Shown here: positions 19,401 to 27,049 of the stretch, piece by piece
Layout: the number at the start of each line of letters is the position of its first letter
How positions within the stretch are numbered: the first letter of the stretch is position 1
From: Bacteroidota bacterium
GTDB taxonomy: Bacteria > Bacteroidota > Bacteroidia > Bacteroidales > Lentimicrobiaceae
Direction: 5' to 3'
Length of the DNA: 44,743 nt
NCBI GenBank assembly: GCA_023441805.1
Contig: JAEZNO010000033.1
Coordinates: forward strand, 1-44,743
Translations under genes and position numbers: made by a program
The notes under the pieces: model-generated
The model's database searches: none
Told to the model about the DNA's origin: nothing
The model's input: only the letters and a program-made list of their open reading frames with translations

Positions 19401-20677
19401 ATTTCCTTGAAAAACAATTCGAAAAAGATAGATGGAAGAAAATATATGACATACCTGATGGTGAAATTTGGGCATTGAGAAATCAACATCGCCATGAACT
19501 GATCAATATGATAAGACAACGGTTAAGTGTTGATCTGAAAATGCGTCAGGAAAACCCTAAGAACATTATAAATACTCTAGATACTGTAAATGAGAATACT
19601 TTAACAATAGGTTTCGCTCGCCGATTTGCTACATATAAAAGAGCTCATCTGCTCTTTACTAATATGGAAAGACTTGAAAAATTGGTGAACAATCCGAATA
19701 AACCCGTACAATTCATCTTTGCAGGTAAAGCACATCCGGCTGACAAGGCAGGGCAGGATCTCATCAAGAAGATAGTTGAAGTCTCAAAGATGAAGCCATT
19801 TTTAGGCAAGGTGATTTTTGTTGAGAATTATGACATGAGTTTAGCCGGTAAATTAGTACAGGGTGTTGATGTTTGGTTAAATACTCCTACTCGTCCACTT
19901 GAAGCATCTGGTACCTCAGGTGAGAAAGCCGTAATGAATGGAGTAGTAAACTTCAGTGTTTTGGACGGATGGTGGGCAGAAGGGTATAAACCCGGTGCCG
20001 GATGGGCTCTTCCTGAAGAACGGTCGTATGATAATCAACAGTTCCAGGATGAATTGGATGCTGAGAATATTTATAATACTTTTGAAAATGAAATTGTACC
20101 TGCATTCTATAATCGCAAGGATGGCATACCCCACAAATGGGTAAGCTATATAAAGAAGACTATTGCAGAAATTGCTCCTGAATTCACAATGCGAAGGATG
20201 TTGGATGATTATTTCAGAAAATACTACAATGTACTTATTGAAAGATCTGATGTGCTGAAAGCTAACGATTACGAAAAAGTAAAGCAATTGGCTGCATGGA
20301 AGCGTAAAATATTACGAGGATGGGAAAGCATTGAAGTGGTATCAATGAGTATCCCTGACTCAACTAAAAAACCACTACGTTTAGGTGAAAACTTTGTTGC
20401 TGAAATTGTACTTAATGTCAATGAACTAGCACCAACAGACTTGGGAATGGAAGTATTATTCGGACAGAAAGAACAGGATGAAGTGAAAAAACTGACTTCA
20501 GTAGAAGAAATGACTGTAGCCGGGGTTAATGGAAATATTGTGACCTATTTTATAGAGATGCGTACAGAACAAGCAGGTGTGTACGATTTTGCGTTCAGAT
20601 TATTCCCAAAACATCCGTTATTGCCACATCGTCAAGATTTTAATCTTGTTCGATGGATTTCGAAAGAACAATTATAA
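16421..20677 (+). CDS. Fused glycogen synthase (GT3-like) and alpha-glucan phosphorylase (GT35)
   Basis: The 1418-residue protein is two enzymes in one chain. Residues about 8-550 resemble eukaryotic-type GT3 glycogen synthase (ETSWEICNKVGGIYTVI near 13-29, EX7E motif E439 to E447). Residues about 570-1418 form an alpha-glucan phosphorylase of the DUF3417-containing branch: RLSRNLWWTWHPEA (591-604), HCNEGHAAF (835-843), THTPVPAGHDAF (875-886) and FARRFATYKRAH (1065-1076). The PLP-binding lysine is probably K1169 in SGTSGEKAVMNG. One half extends glycogen from nucleotide-glucose, while the other releases glucose-1-phosphate. The 122-base gap before it is the widest in the cluster, so a separate promoter is possible. 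The ORF is continuous, so this is a true fusion. Confidence 0.92.
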   Translation: MSETNIKPDYLFETSWEICNKVGGIYTVISTKASGIQKEFEDNYIVIGPDVWKETNSNPDFIEDKFIYRSWREHAEASGLRFRVGRWNIKDAPIAILVDFTQYFPLKDKIFANFWEKYQLDSISGQWDYIEPALFGYAAGRIIENFYEFNLTSKERIVAHFHEWMTGTGVLYLKEHVPQVACVFTTHATTLGRAIAGNHLPLYGELTSYNPDATSRRFDIISKFSLERAAAVNSDSFTTVSNITAVECSHFLSRDVDVVTPNGFDDNFVPDKAEFGVRKEMARTKLLQVASAMFNIELPDDTMLIINSGRYEFRNKGIDIFIDALAKLNKEGNLKKPVVAFITVPGNHSGASKKLIERLNNSNHTEPVEGRYLTHSLRDAEHDSILNRAVMAGLSNKVSDKVKLIFVPSYLDGRDGIFNFSYYELLIGFDISVFPSYYEPWGYTPLESLAFHIPTITTSLAGFGLWIKEKEPTPEPGAWVLERTETNTTQLTEEISNILEKFNKYSSAEIEIARRKAFELSRTALWHELLDKYREAYNIGLLKADSREELYRDKRTPDILMSFPVKRFQQPVWNKVLIKPGIPDRFIGLKRLSRNLWWTWHPEAHDLFRMVNPKLWETLHHNPMALLEALTINQMKELARNEEFVARLDAVYEKFERYMKQASSKPKHQIAYFSMEYGLHDTVQIFSGGLGILAGDYLKEASDSNINLIGVGLLYRYGYFRQTLSAHGDQVNTYLPQKFTHMPLKPVRNSNGDWLQISVALPGRNLYAKVWKLDVGRIPLYLLDCDIEENSEADRFVTHQLYGGDWDTRFKQELLLGVGGIRLIRALGLSPDIYHCNEGHAAFIGIERLRLLVSERRFTFDQAIEVVRSTQLFTTHTPVPAGHDAFSEDVLRAYIPHYAERLNIPWNTFMNLGRFIENKVDEKFSMSVLAAKLSQEMNGVSLIHGRVSREMFNGMYEGFFPEELHIGYVTNGVHLPTWASPSWQKLYKSTFGDDFLEKQFEKDRWKKIYDIPDGEIWALRNQHRHELINMIRQRLSVDLKMRQENPKNIINTLDTVNENTLTIGFARRFATYKRAHLLFTNMERLEKLVNNPNKPVQFIFAGKAHPADKAGQDLIKKIVEVSKMKPFLGKVIFVENYDMSLAGKLVQGVDVWLNTPTRPLEASGTSGEKAVMNGVVNFSVLDGWWAEGYKPGAGWALPEERSYDNQQFQDELDAENIYNTFENEIVPAFYNRKDGIPHKWVSYIKKTIAEIAPEFTMRRMLDDYFRKYYNVLIERSDVLKANDYEKVKQLAAWKRKILRGWESIEVVSMSIPDSTKKPLRLGENFVAEIVLNVNELAPTDLGMEVLFGQKEQDEVKKLTSVEEMTVAGVNGNIVTYFIEMRTEQAGVYDFAFRLFPKHPLLPHRQDFNLVRWISKEQL

Positions 20678-20703
20678 TACAAAATAACTAACAATCAATT
20701 AAA

Positions 20704-21450
20704 ATGAAATTATTAGAAGGCAAAGTAGCACTGATAACAGGCGGTGCCAGAGGAATAGGCAAAGCTATTGCATTAACTTTAGCTGCTGAAGGCGCAAATA
20801 TTGCATTTTCTGATCTCAGGATTGATGAGCAGGCTCAGGAACTTGAAAGGGAATTGGCTTCGCAAAATGTGAAGGCAAAAGGTTATGCTTCGGATGCTAG
20901 TTCATTTGAAGATAGTGAGAAACTTATCAACGACGTTACTGCGGAATTTGGAAAGATTGATATATTGGTGAATAATGCCGGAATTACCCGAGATAACCTC
21001 CTCATGCGAATGTCGGAAGCAGATTGGGATCTTGTTATCAAAGTGAATCTAAAATCTATTTTTAACATGACTAAGGCTGTTCAAAAAGTCATGCTTAAAC
21101 AAAGATACGGAACTATAATAAATATGAGCTCGGTTGTTGGATTAGACGGAAATGCAGGGCAATCAAATTATAGTGCTTCAAAGGCAGGATTAGTTGGATT
21201 TACAAAATCAATTGCAATGGAACTAGGATCTAGAAATATACGTTGTAATGCTATTGCTCCGGGTTTTATTGAAACTGATATGACGGCTAAACTGCCGGAA
21301 GAGGTTAGAAAAAGCTGGGCAGAACAGATACCTTTAAGAAGAGGAGGGAAGCCGGAAGATGTCGCCAACGTTGCTTTATTCTTAGCTTCTGATTTGTCAT
21401 CTTATGTAACAGGCCAGGTTATCAGCGTTTGTGGTGGAATGCATACTTAA
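20704..21450 (+). CDS. fabG: 3-oxoacyl-ACP reductase, short-chain dehydrogenase family
   Basis: The 248-residue protein is a classical short-chain dehydrogenase. It has the NAD(P)-binding TGGARGIG (12-19), NNAG (90-93), and the catalytic serine (142/143), Y156 and K160 in NYSASKAG. Length and the motifs NNAGITRDNLLMRM and AIAPGFIETDMT closely match FabG, which reduces 3-oxoacyl-ACP during fatty acid elongation. It begins 26 bases after the glycogen fusion gene and may be read from the same transcript. It has no fatty-acid neighbours (no fabD, fabF or acpP), so a role in another ketone reduction cannot be excluded. Confidence 0.88.
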   Translation: MKLLEGKVALITGGARGIGKAIALTLAAEGANIAFSDLRIDEQAQELERELASQNVKAKGYASDASSFEDSEKLINDVTAEFGKIDILVNNAGITRDNLLMRMSEADWDLVIKVNLKSIFNMTKAVQKVMLKQRYGTIINMSSVVGLDGNAGQSNYSASKAGLVGFTKSIAMELGSRNIRCNAIAPGFIETDMTAKLPEEVRKSWAEQIPLRRGGKPEDVANVALFLASDLSSYVTGQVISVCGGMHT

Positions 21451-21548
21451 TAGTTAATTTGAAATAGTGCGGGGGTAGGTTACATATTTAATATTCATAA
21501 ACAAATAACTTTCAAATCCGTAATTATTAACCTTATTAACTACTTATC

Positions 21549-22226
21549 ATGAAGAATATTAGTCTGCTTTTTTTGCTTTTAGTTGTAGCAGGTTATGGAT
21601 TCTCACAAGATTGTGAGAGCTGGTTTCCTGCTCGAAAAGGTGCTTTCATCGAGATGAAAAATTACGATGATAAAGACAAGACAACCGGTATAATCAGGCA
21701 AACCGTAACGAATGTTTCTGATATCCCTAATGGAGTTGAGATAAAAGTACACAGCCAGATACTGGATGCAAAAGAAAAAGTACTGAACGAGCAGGATATG
21801 GAAATGCGTTGCCAGGGAGGTATTTTCTATATGGACATGAAGAATTTCTACAATCAACCAACGGGGAGTAATAATGATGTGGAGATGACTATTGATGCTA
21901 CTGATCTGGAGTTCCCTTCTACTTTGAGCGTAGGACAGACTTTGCCAGATGGAAATATGACAATGACTTATCCTGCCGGTCCTATGACTATGACTATGGG
22001 TGTGAATATTACAAACAGACGTGTAGTTGACCGAGAGACCATAACTACTCCTGCAGGGACATTTGATTGCTATAAGATTACTTATGATATAGAGCTTAAA
22101 GTACCAATCAAAATGTCAAATTCTGCAATTCAGTGGTATGCTAAAGATGCCGGTGCTGTTAGAACAGAAACGTATAATAAGAAGGGAAAGTTGATCGGTT
22201 ATACTTTGCTGACATCTATTAAGTAA
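21549..22226 (+). CDS. Secreted TapB / DUF3108-like protein
   Basis: The 225-residue protein has a clear signal peptide (hydrophobic residues 4-16, likely cleavage after GYGFSQ). The mature part is beta-rich. It opens with CESWFPARKGAFIEMKNYD and contains the phrase TPAGTFDCYKITYD, both typical of Bacteroidota TapB/DUF3108-like periplasmic proteins. No enzymatic motif is visible and the function is unknown. Its stop codon touches the start codon of the next gene (TAA then ATG), so it is the first gene of a tight four-gene envelope cluster. The 98-base gap before it contains TAACTTTC, one base off the -7 consensus. Confidence 0.65.
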   Translation: MKNISLLFLLLVVAGYGFSQDCESWFPARKGAFIEMKNYDDKDKTTGIIRQTVTNVSDIPNGVEIKVHSQILDAKEKVLNEQDMEMRCQGGIFYMDMKNFYNQPTGSNNDVEMTIDATDLEFPSTLSVGQTLPDGNMTMTYPAGPMTMTMGVNITNRRVVDRETITTPAGTFDCYKITYDIELKVPIKMSNSAIQWYAKDAGAVRTETYNKKGKLIGYTLLTSIK

Positions 22227-24338
22227 ATGAATTTCAAACTAATATCAGAGTACCCATGGTGGTTTTTCGTATTGTGTCTCCTTTTTGGAGGGATAATGAC
22301 ATGGGTACTCTATTTTTACAAAAACAATAACGACTTCAGCAAAAGAATAACAATTATTCTTTCAAGCCTTAGATTCCTGTCATTAACACTACTCTCATTT
22401 CTTCTTTTATCACCTATGATCAAAACAATAAAGAGATCTGTGGTGAAGCCTTCCATTATTATCGCTGTTGATAACTCTTCTTCTATGGTACTTAATAAAG
22501 ATTCAGCATACTATAGGAATGAATTTATTGACTACTTAGAAGAATTGAAAAGTGATCTGGAAAAAGATTATGATGTAAACACATATCAATTTGGTGATAG
22601 GGTGGATATACGTGATGGATTTGGAGAGAATGACAAGCCATTGTTTAACGAACAAATGACTGATATTTCTGCTCTGTTCAGGGATATCAATACAAGATAT
22701 TATAATAGAAATGTTGGTGCATTGATATTAGCAAGTGACGGTATTTACAATACAGGATCAGATCCTTTGTATGAAATGAGAAATTCAAAGTTCCCTGTAT
22801 ATACCATCCTTGCAGGCGATACTGTTTCACGAAAGGATATAAGGATTCAGAAGATAGCTCATAACAGAACTGCCTTTAAAGGTAATCGTTTTCCAATTGA
22901 AATAAGTTTGCATGCTATTGAGTCTTCAGGTGAGAGTTCTGTTGTAAAGATTCAGAAAGATGATAATACAGTCTTATTTACCCAAAGCATTTCAGTCAGT
23001 TCCTCAAATCAGGTGATTACTATTCCGGCATTACTCGATGCAAATGAAACCGGAATAATGAAGTTGAGGGTGACAGTAGATGTTATCGATGGAGAATTCA
23101 ATAAAGACAATAATCAAAGAGATATATTTATTGAAGTCAGGGAAAGCAAATTAAAAGTTGCAATTGTATCTGATCTTCCCCATCCTGACATTGCTGCCCT
23201 CCAGAGAGTTATTGAAGGAAGTAATAATTTTGAAACTGATATTTTCATTGGAAATGAATTTAATTCCCAAAAGCCTGAGTTGTTTAATCTAATCATCCTG
23301 AATCAACTTCCCTCCAGAAGAAACCCTTTTACACAGAACTTGAAAGATATAATTGATTCAAAAACACCTTTACTATTCATTATAGGTTCAGAGAGTAATA
23401 TCCAACTTATCAATTCATTAAATATTGGCTTAACATTAGCTAATTTCAAAGGTTCTTTCAATGAAGCATTACCGGTTTACAATCCTTCATTTTCATTGTT
23501 CATTGTTAATGAGCAGCAGAGACAATTCCTGCAAACTGTTCCACCGTTAAACGCCCCATTTGCGAATTATAATGTTGCTAATTCAGTGAAGATTCTCTCA
23601 TATCAGCAAGTCGGCTCAACAAAGACTGATATGCCTTTAATATTGTTTAACGAAGTAAATGATAACAGAATAGGTGTTATTGTTGGTGAAGGAATGTGGA
23701 AATGGAGAATTTATGATTATATCCGTAATCAATCGCACACCATTTTTGACGATTTACTTAGTAAAACTTTTCAGTATTTGACAGCTCAGACAGATAAGAG
23801 CAGATTCAGAATTGATTGGAAGAACTTTTATGCAGAAAATGAAAATATTGAGTTCAGAGCAATGCTGTTCAATGAAACTTATCAGCCTATCACTCAACCT
23901 GTTGTTACTTTTGAGATAACTGATGAACGCAAAAGGAAATTTGATTTTGAATTTTCATCTAATGAAGAAAGTTATTTGTTGAAAGTGGGAACATTTGAGC
24001 CGGGTGTATATACGTTTGTAGCTAAAGCCGATGTTCCAGGTGAAAGTATGATAAAAACCGGAAGTTTCGTTGTTACCAGGATTGATCTTGAAAATACCAG
24101 CCTGACCGCTAATCATCGAATGTTAATATCAATTGCAACCGAATCAGGTGGGCAGTATTACTATCCTCAAGCTTTTCAAAACATTGGTGATGATTTGAGG
24201 AGTAGCGAAGAAATTAAATCAATAAGCTATACACGTAAAAATTTCAAAGGGTTGATTGACTATTATCCTTTAATGATTTTGTTGTTTCTACTATTAGGAA
24301 CTGAATGGTTTTTGCGTAAGTATATGGGTAGTTATTAA
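22227..24338 (+). CDS. VWA-like domain membrane protein
   Basis: The 703-residue protein starts with two membrane helices (about 10-30 and 41-62), followed by an extracytoplasmic VWA-type domain with the metal-site motif DNSSS (82-86) and ILASDGIYNTG. It ends with another helix (near 680-697) before RKYMGSY. The middle, with IAIVSDLPHPDIAAL-like text near 310, resembles the glutamine-amidotransferase-like fold found in the BatA/VWA membrane family. Such proteins probably hold other envelope proteins through the MIDAS metal; no partner is known. The gene starts immediately after the TapB-like gene stop and is followed by a DUF218 gene after one base, so translation is likely coupled. Confidence 0.75.
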   Translation: MNFKLISEYPWWFFVLCLLFGGIMTWVLYFYKNNNDFSKRITIILSSLRFLSLTLLSFLLLSPMIKTIKRSVVKPSIIIAVDNSSSMVLNKDSAYYRNEFIDYLEELKSDLEKDYDVNTYQFGDRVDIRDGFGENDKPLFNEQMTDISALFRDINTRYYNRNVGALILASDGIYNTGSDPLYEMRNSKFPVYTILAGDTVSRKDIRIQKIAHNRTAFKGNRFPIEISLHAIESSGESSVVKIQKDDNTVLFTQSISVSSSNQVITIPALLDANETGIMKLRVTVDVIDGEFNKDNNQRDIFIEVRESKLKVAIVSDLPHPDIAALQRVIEGSNNFETDIFIGNEFNSQKPELFNLIILNQLPSRRNPFTQNLKDIIDSKTPLLFIIGSESNIQLINSLNIGLTLANFKGSFNEALPVYNPSFSLFIVNEQQRQFLQTVPPLNAPFANYNVANSVKILSYQQVGSTKTDMPLILFNEVNDNRIGVIVGEGMWKWRIYDYIRNQSHTIFDDLLSKTFQYLTAQTDKSRFRIDWKNFYAENENIEFRAMLFNETYQPITQPVVTFEITDERKRKFDFEFSSNEESYLLKVGTFEPGVYTFVAKADVPGESMIKTGSFVVTRIDLENTSLTANHRMLISIATESGGQYYYPQAFQNIGDDLRSSEEIKSISYTRKNFKGLIDYYPLMILLFLLLGTEWFLRKYMGSY

Positions 24339-24339
24339 G

Positions 24340-25104
24340 ATGTTTTTCACTATTTCAAAGTTGTTTAGCTATATCCTACATCCTTTTTCATGGATTATTA
24401 TCCTAGTGATTATTGCTCTGATATACAAAAATCCCAAAAAGAAAAAACGATACTTAATATCTGCTTTCTTGGTTCTTATTCTTTTTTCGAATCCTTATAT
24501 AGGAGACGAGATGATTAGATTGTGGGAACAACCTAACACAGAATATCCTTTGAATGCTAAATATTCTGCAGGAATACTATTAGGCGGTGATATAGTGGAT
24601 TATGAAAAAAAGACTGACAGGCTGATTTTTAGGAGTGGTGCTGACAGATTATTACAAACCATTGATTTATACAACAATGGAGTAATAAAGAAAATCATTA
24701 TAAGCGGTGGTTCTGGCCATTTAATTTATAGAGACCGTACTGAAGCAGCTTTTATAAAACTCTATTTGACACGAATAGGAATTGACTCTGACAATATTCT
24801 ATTTGAGAGTACATCAAAGAATACCTATGAAAATGCTGAGTTTACATCCCATCTTTTAAGAGATAATGAGATCAGAGGTGAACTGTTACTTATCACTTCT
24901 GCAATGCACATGAAGAGAGCTGCAGCCACTTTTAGGAAATCGGGTATAGAAGTGGATGAATATCCAACCTCAAAAATTACAGGTGATAGAATGAATGATA
25001 TGGACCATATCGTGATACCTTCCCTGGCTACTTTACATAATTGGAATATACTAATTCACGAAATTACAGGTTATTTCATTTATAAGATTATGGGATATTG
25101 TTAA
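24340..25104 (+). CDS. YdcF / ElyC-like DUF218 membrane protein
   Basis: The 254-residue protein has two N-terminal membrane helices (about 5-28 and 37-53), followed by a DUF218 domain with ILLGGD (79-84), IISGGSG, STSKNTYENA and LLITSAMHMKRA. This is the pattern of ElyC/SanA/YdcF proteins. ElyC affects peptidoglycan precursor (undecaprenyl phosphate) metabolism in E. coli; the biochemical activity is not settled. It starts one base after the VWA gene's stop. Placement with a membrane protease and near PBP1A fits an envelope role, which is inferred. Confidence 0.82.
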   Translation: MFFTISKLFSYILHPFSWIIILVIIALIYKNPKKKKRYLISAFLVLILFSNPYIGDEMIRLWEQPNTEYPLNAKYSAGILLGGDIVDYEKKTDRLIFRSGADRLLQTIDLYNNGVIKKIIISGGSGHLIYRDRTEAAFIKLYLTRIGIDSDNILFESTSKNTYENAEFTSHLLRDNEIRGELLLITSAMHMKRAAATFRKSGIEVDEYPTSKITGDRMNDMDHIVIPSLATLHNWNILIHEITGYFIYKIMGYC

Positions 25105-25116
25105 ACGAGTATTTAA

Positions 25117-26361
25117 ATGGTACAGACACTTTTTGGAGTTATCATCATTCTTGTTGTAATGAATTTTTTGTTGAGTGAATGGCTCAAATTTCTTAACAAC
25201 AAATGGCGTGATAAAGCCATTCCACAGTTATTGAAGGAAGTTTACTCAGAGGAAAAATACCTGCAATACAGGAGTTACAAAAAAGAGCTTTATAGCCTAT
25301 CTATTCTTGTTTCAACATTCTCCTTTCTTTTAACCCTGTTCATGCTGATTGACGGATTTGCGATTCTTGATTACGTTGTTAGAAAATTGACTTCACATGA
25401 AATATTGGTCAGCATTATTTATTTTGGTACTTTGGGGCTATTCTCAGACCTCCTTATGACTCCTTTTGATGTTTATGAGACATTTGTAATCGAAGAAAAG
25501 TATGGTTTTAACAGGTCAACGGTAAAGACTTATATTATGGATAAGTTAAAGTCATGGTTACTTTTTGCAATCATTGGATTCCCGCTTAGCTACTTAGTTA
25601 TATGGCTTTATTTTCAATTCGGGCAAAATTTCTGGTGGATGGTTTGGATTGTGATTACTGTATTTTCAATTTTCATGACCTTCTTCTATTCAAATCTTAT
25701 TGTTCCGTTATTTAATAAACAGACACCATTAGCAGAAGGTACTTTAAAGCATAAGATTCAGGAGTTATCGGAAAAAGTGAACTTTAAGATTGAAAATATC
25801 TTCATTATTGATGGATCAAAAAGGTCAACGAGAGCAAATGCATATTTTACCGGCTTCGGATCACGTAAACGAATAGTCCTGTATGATACTCTGATTAATA
25901 CTCATTCAGAGGAAGAAATCGTTTCAGTATTAGCTCATGAAATTGGTCATTACAAGAAGAAACACATAATCAAAGGTATGACCACATCAATATTGACCAC
26001 AGGATTACTATTGTTTGTATTCTCGTTCATCATAAGCAATCCAAATATTTACGAAGCGATTGGGACTCAACCAGGATTTCATATAGGTGTTATTGTTTTT
26101 GGCATTTTATTCACACCAATATCCTTCCTACTTTCCTTATATCAAAATGCGATTTCCCGAAAGCATGAATTTCAGGCTGATGAGTTTGCTTCTATGCATG
26201 CATCACCAGTTCATTTAAGCAGTGCTTTAAAGTCTCTTGCCGCTAACAATCTATCCGATCTTACTCCTCACCCTTGGTATGTAAAGGCATACTATTCTCA
26301 CCCTCCACTATTACAGAGAATACAAAAGCTAATAAAAGCGAAACAAGAAGTAAAAGTTTAA
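25117..26361 (+). CDS. M48-family membrane metalloprotease (Ste24/CAAX protease-1-like)
   Basis: The 414-residue protein has several membrane helices on both sides of the zinc site. The HEXXH motif is HEIGH (274-278), and the third ligand is the glutamate in RKHEFQADEFA (near 351). An N-terminal Ste24-specific region (about 30-190) precedes the peptidase domain, so this is the long CAAX prenyl protease 1 form rather than the shorter HtpX. Bacteria lack prenylated CAAX proteins, so its role is probably membrane protein quality control. It lies 12 bases after the ElyC-like gene, as last gene of the cluster. Between its stop and the convergent TPR gene is a short TTACC/GGTAA hairpin with six Ts in the loop, a weak terminator at best. 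Confidence 0.9.
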   Translation: MVQTLFGVIIILVVMNFLLSEWLKFLNNKWRDKAIPQLLKEVYSEEKYLQYRSYKKELYSLSILVSTFSFLLTLFMLIDGFAILDYVVRKLTSHEILVSIIYFGTLGLFSDLLMTPFDVYETFVIEEKYGFNRSTVKTYIMDKLKSWLLFAIIGFPLSYLVIWLYFQFGQNFWWMVWIVITVFSIFMTFFYSNLIVPLFNKQTPLAEGTLKHKIQELSEKVNFKIENIFIIDGSKRSTRANAYFTGFGSRKRIVLYDTLINTHSEEEIVSVLAHEIGHYKKKHIIKGMTTSILTTGLLLFVFSFIISNPNIYEAIGTQPGFHIGVIVFGILFTPISFLLSLYQNAISRKHEFQADEFASMHASPVHLSSALKSLAANNLSDLTPHPWYVKAYYSHPPLLQRIQKLIKAKQEVKV

Positions 26362-26425
26362 TGGATAGATGCTCTAAGCTACTTTAATTACCTTTTTTGG
26401 TAAATTTTAGAGGTAGGAACTACAA

Positions 26426-26839
26426 TCACAATCTTCTGAATAAATTACCTGTGATAAAGGCAAGTGTCTCTACTGCATTTATTTGTCGGGCCAAATTATA
26501 ATCCTTGGTAGCCGCAAGGTTGTTACCTGATTTCTGCTGACAGAGGGCTCGATACAGATATGCATCAAGATAATCCGGATTCAAATCAATACAAACAGTG
26601 AAATCAACAATTGCCCCCGGATAATCTTTCATCAGGAATTTATTATATCCTCTGTGAAAGTATGCCTCATTATATGTGCTATTAGCCGATAAAGCAAGGT
26701 CACAATAAGCAATTGCTTGTTTGTAGTTTTTCTGTTGTGTGGCGACTAAAGCAGCTTTTAAGTACTCAGATGCCTTTTGCCCTACAGCAAAACCTGATAG
26801 GGTAAATAACAGAAAGATGTAGAGCAGTACTTTCTTCAT
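26426..26839 (-). CDS. Secreted TPR-repeat protein
   Basis: The 137-residue protein has an N-terminal signal peptide (residues 1-20, MKKVLLYIFLLFTLSGFAVG) and about three tetratricopeptide repeats. The middle ones are visible as NEAYFHRGYNKFLMKDYPGA and LDAYLYRALCQQKSGN. TPR proteins of this size mediate protein-protein contacts in the periplasm; no catalytic motif is present. It converges on the M48 protease gene and is divergent from PBP1A, with 210 bases between start codons that contain two inverted repeats. The partner is not known. Confidence 0.75.
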   Translation of the reverse strand: MKKVLLYIFLLFTLSGFAVGQKASEYLKAALVATQQKNYKQAIAYCDLALSANSTYNEAYFHRGYNKFLMKDYPGAIVDFTVCIDLNPDYLDAYLYRALCQQKSGNNLAATKDYNLARQINAVETLAFITGNLFRRL

Positions 26840-26867
26840 TATTTGAGCAAAATATTATAACTCAATT

Positions 26868-26943
26868 ATTGTTGAAGCTCTTATTCAACAATCATTTATT
26901 TAATGGGTTTACACTGATGAACTATATATTGACGAATAAACCC
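26868..26943. repeat. Two inverted repeats between the TPR and PBP1A genes
   Basis: ATTGTTGAA (26868-26876) pairs perfectly with TTCAACAAT (26884-26892), giving a 9-bp stem with a 7-base loop. GGGTTTA (26905-26911) pairs with TAAACCC (26937-26943) across 25 bases. They lie in the divergent promoter region and could be operators or leader structures; their function is unknown. Confidence 0.4.
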
Positions 26944-27049
26944 GTTTAAAGTTACAACGAATTCCTCTTTGTTCATAAATTCAATGTAAATTGCTACTTT
27001 TTAATCTTAACAGATCATCAGCGCTAAGCGTTTATAAGTCAATACAATA

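Noticed and set aside
19916..20287. 123-codon minus-strand ORF inside the phosphorylase domain
   Set aside because: Antisense shadow; the sense frame contains the PLP-site region and is clearly real.
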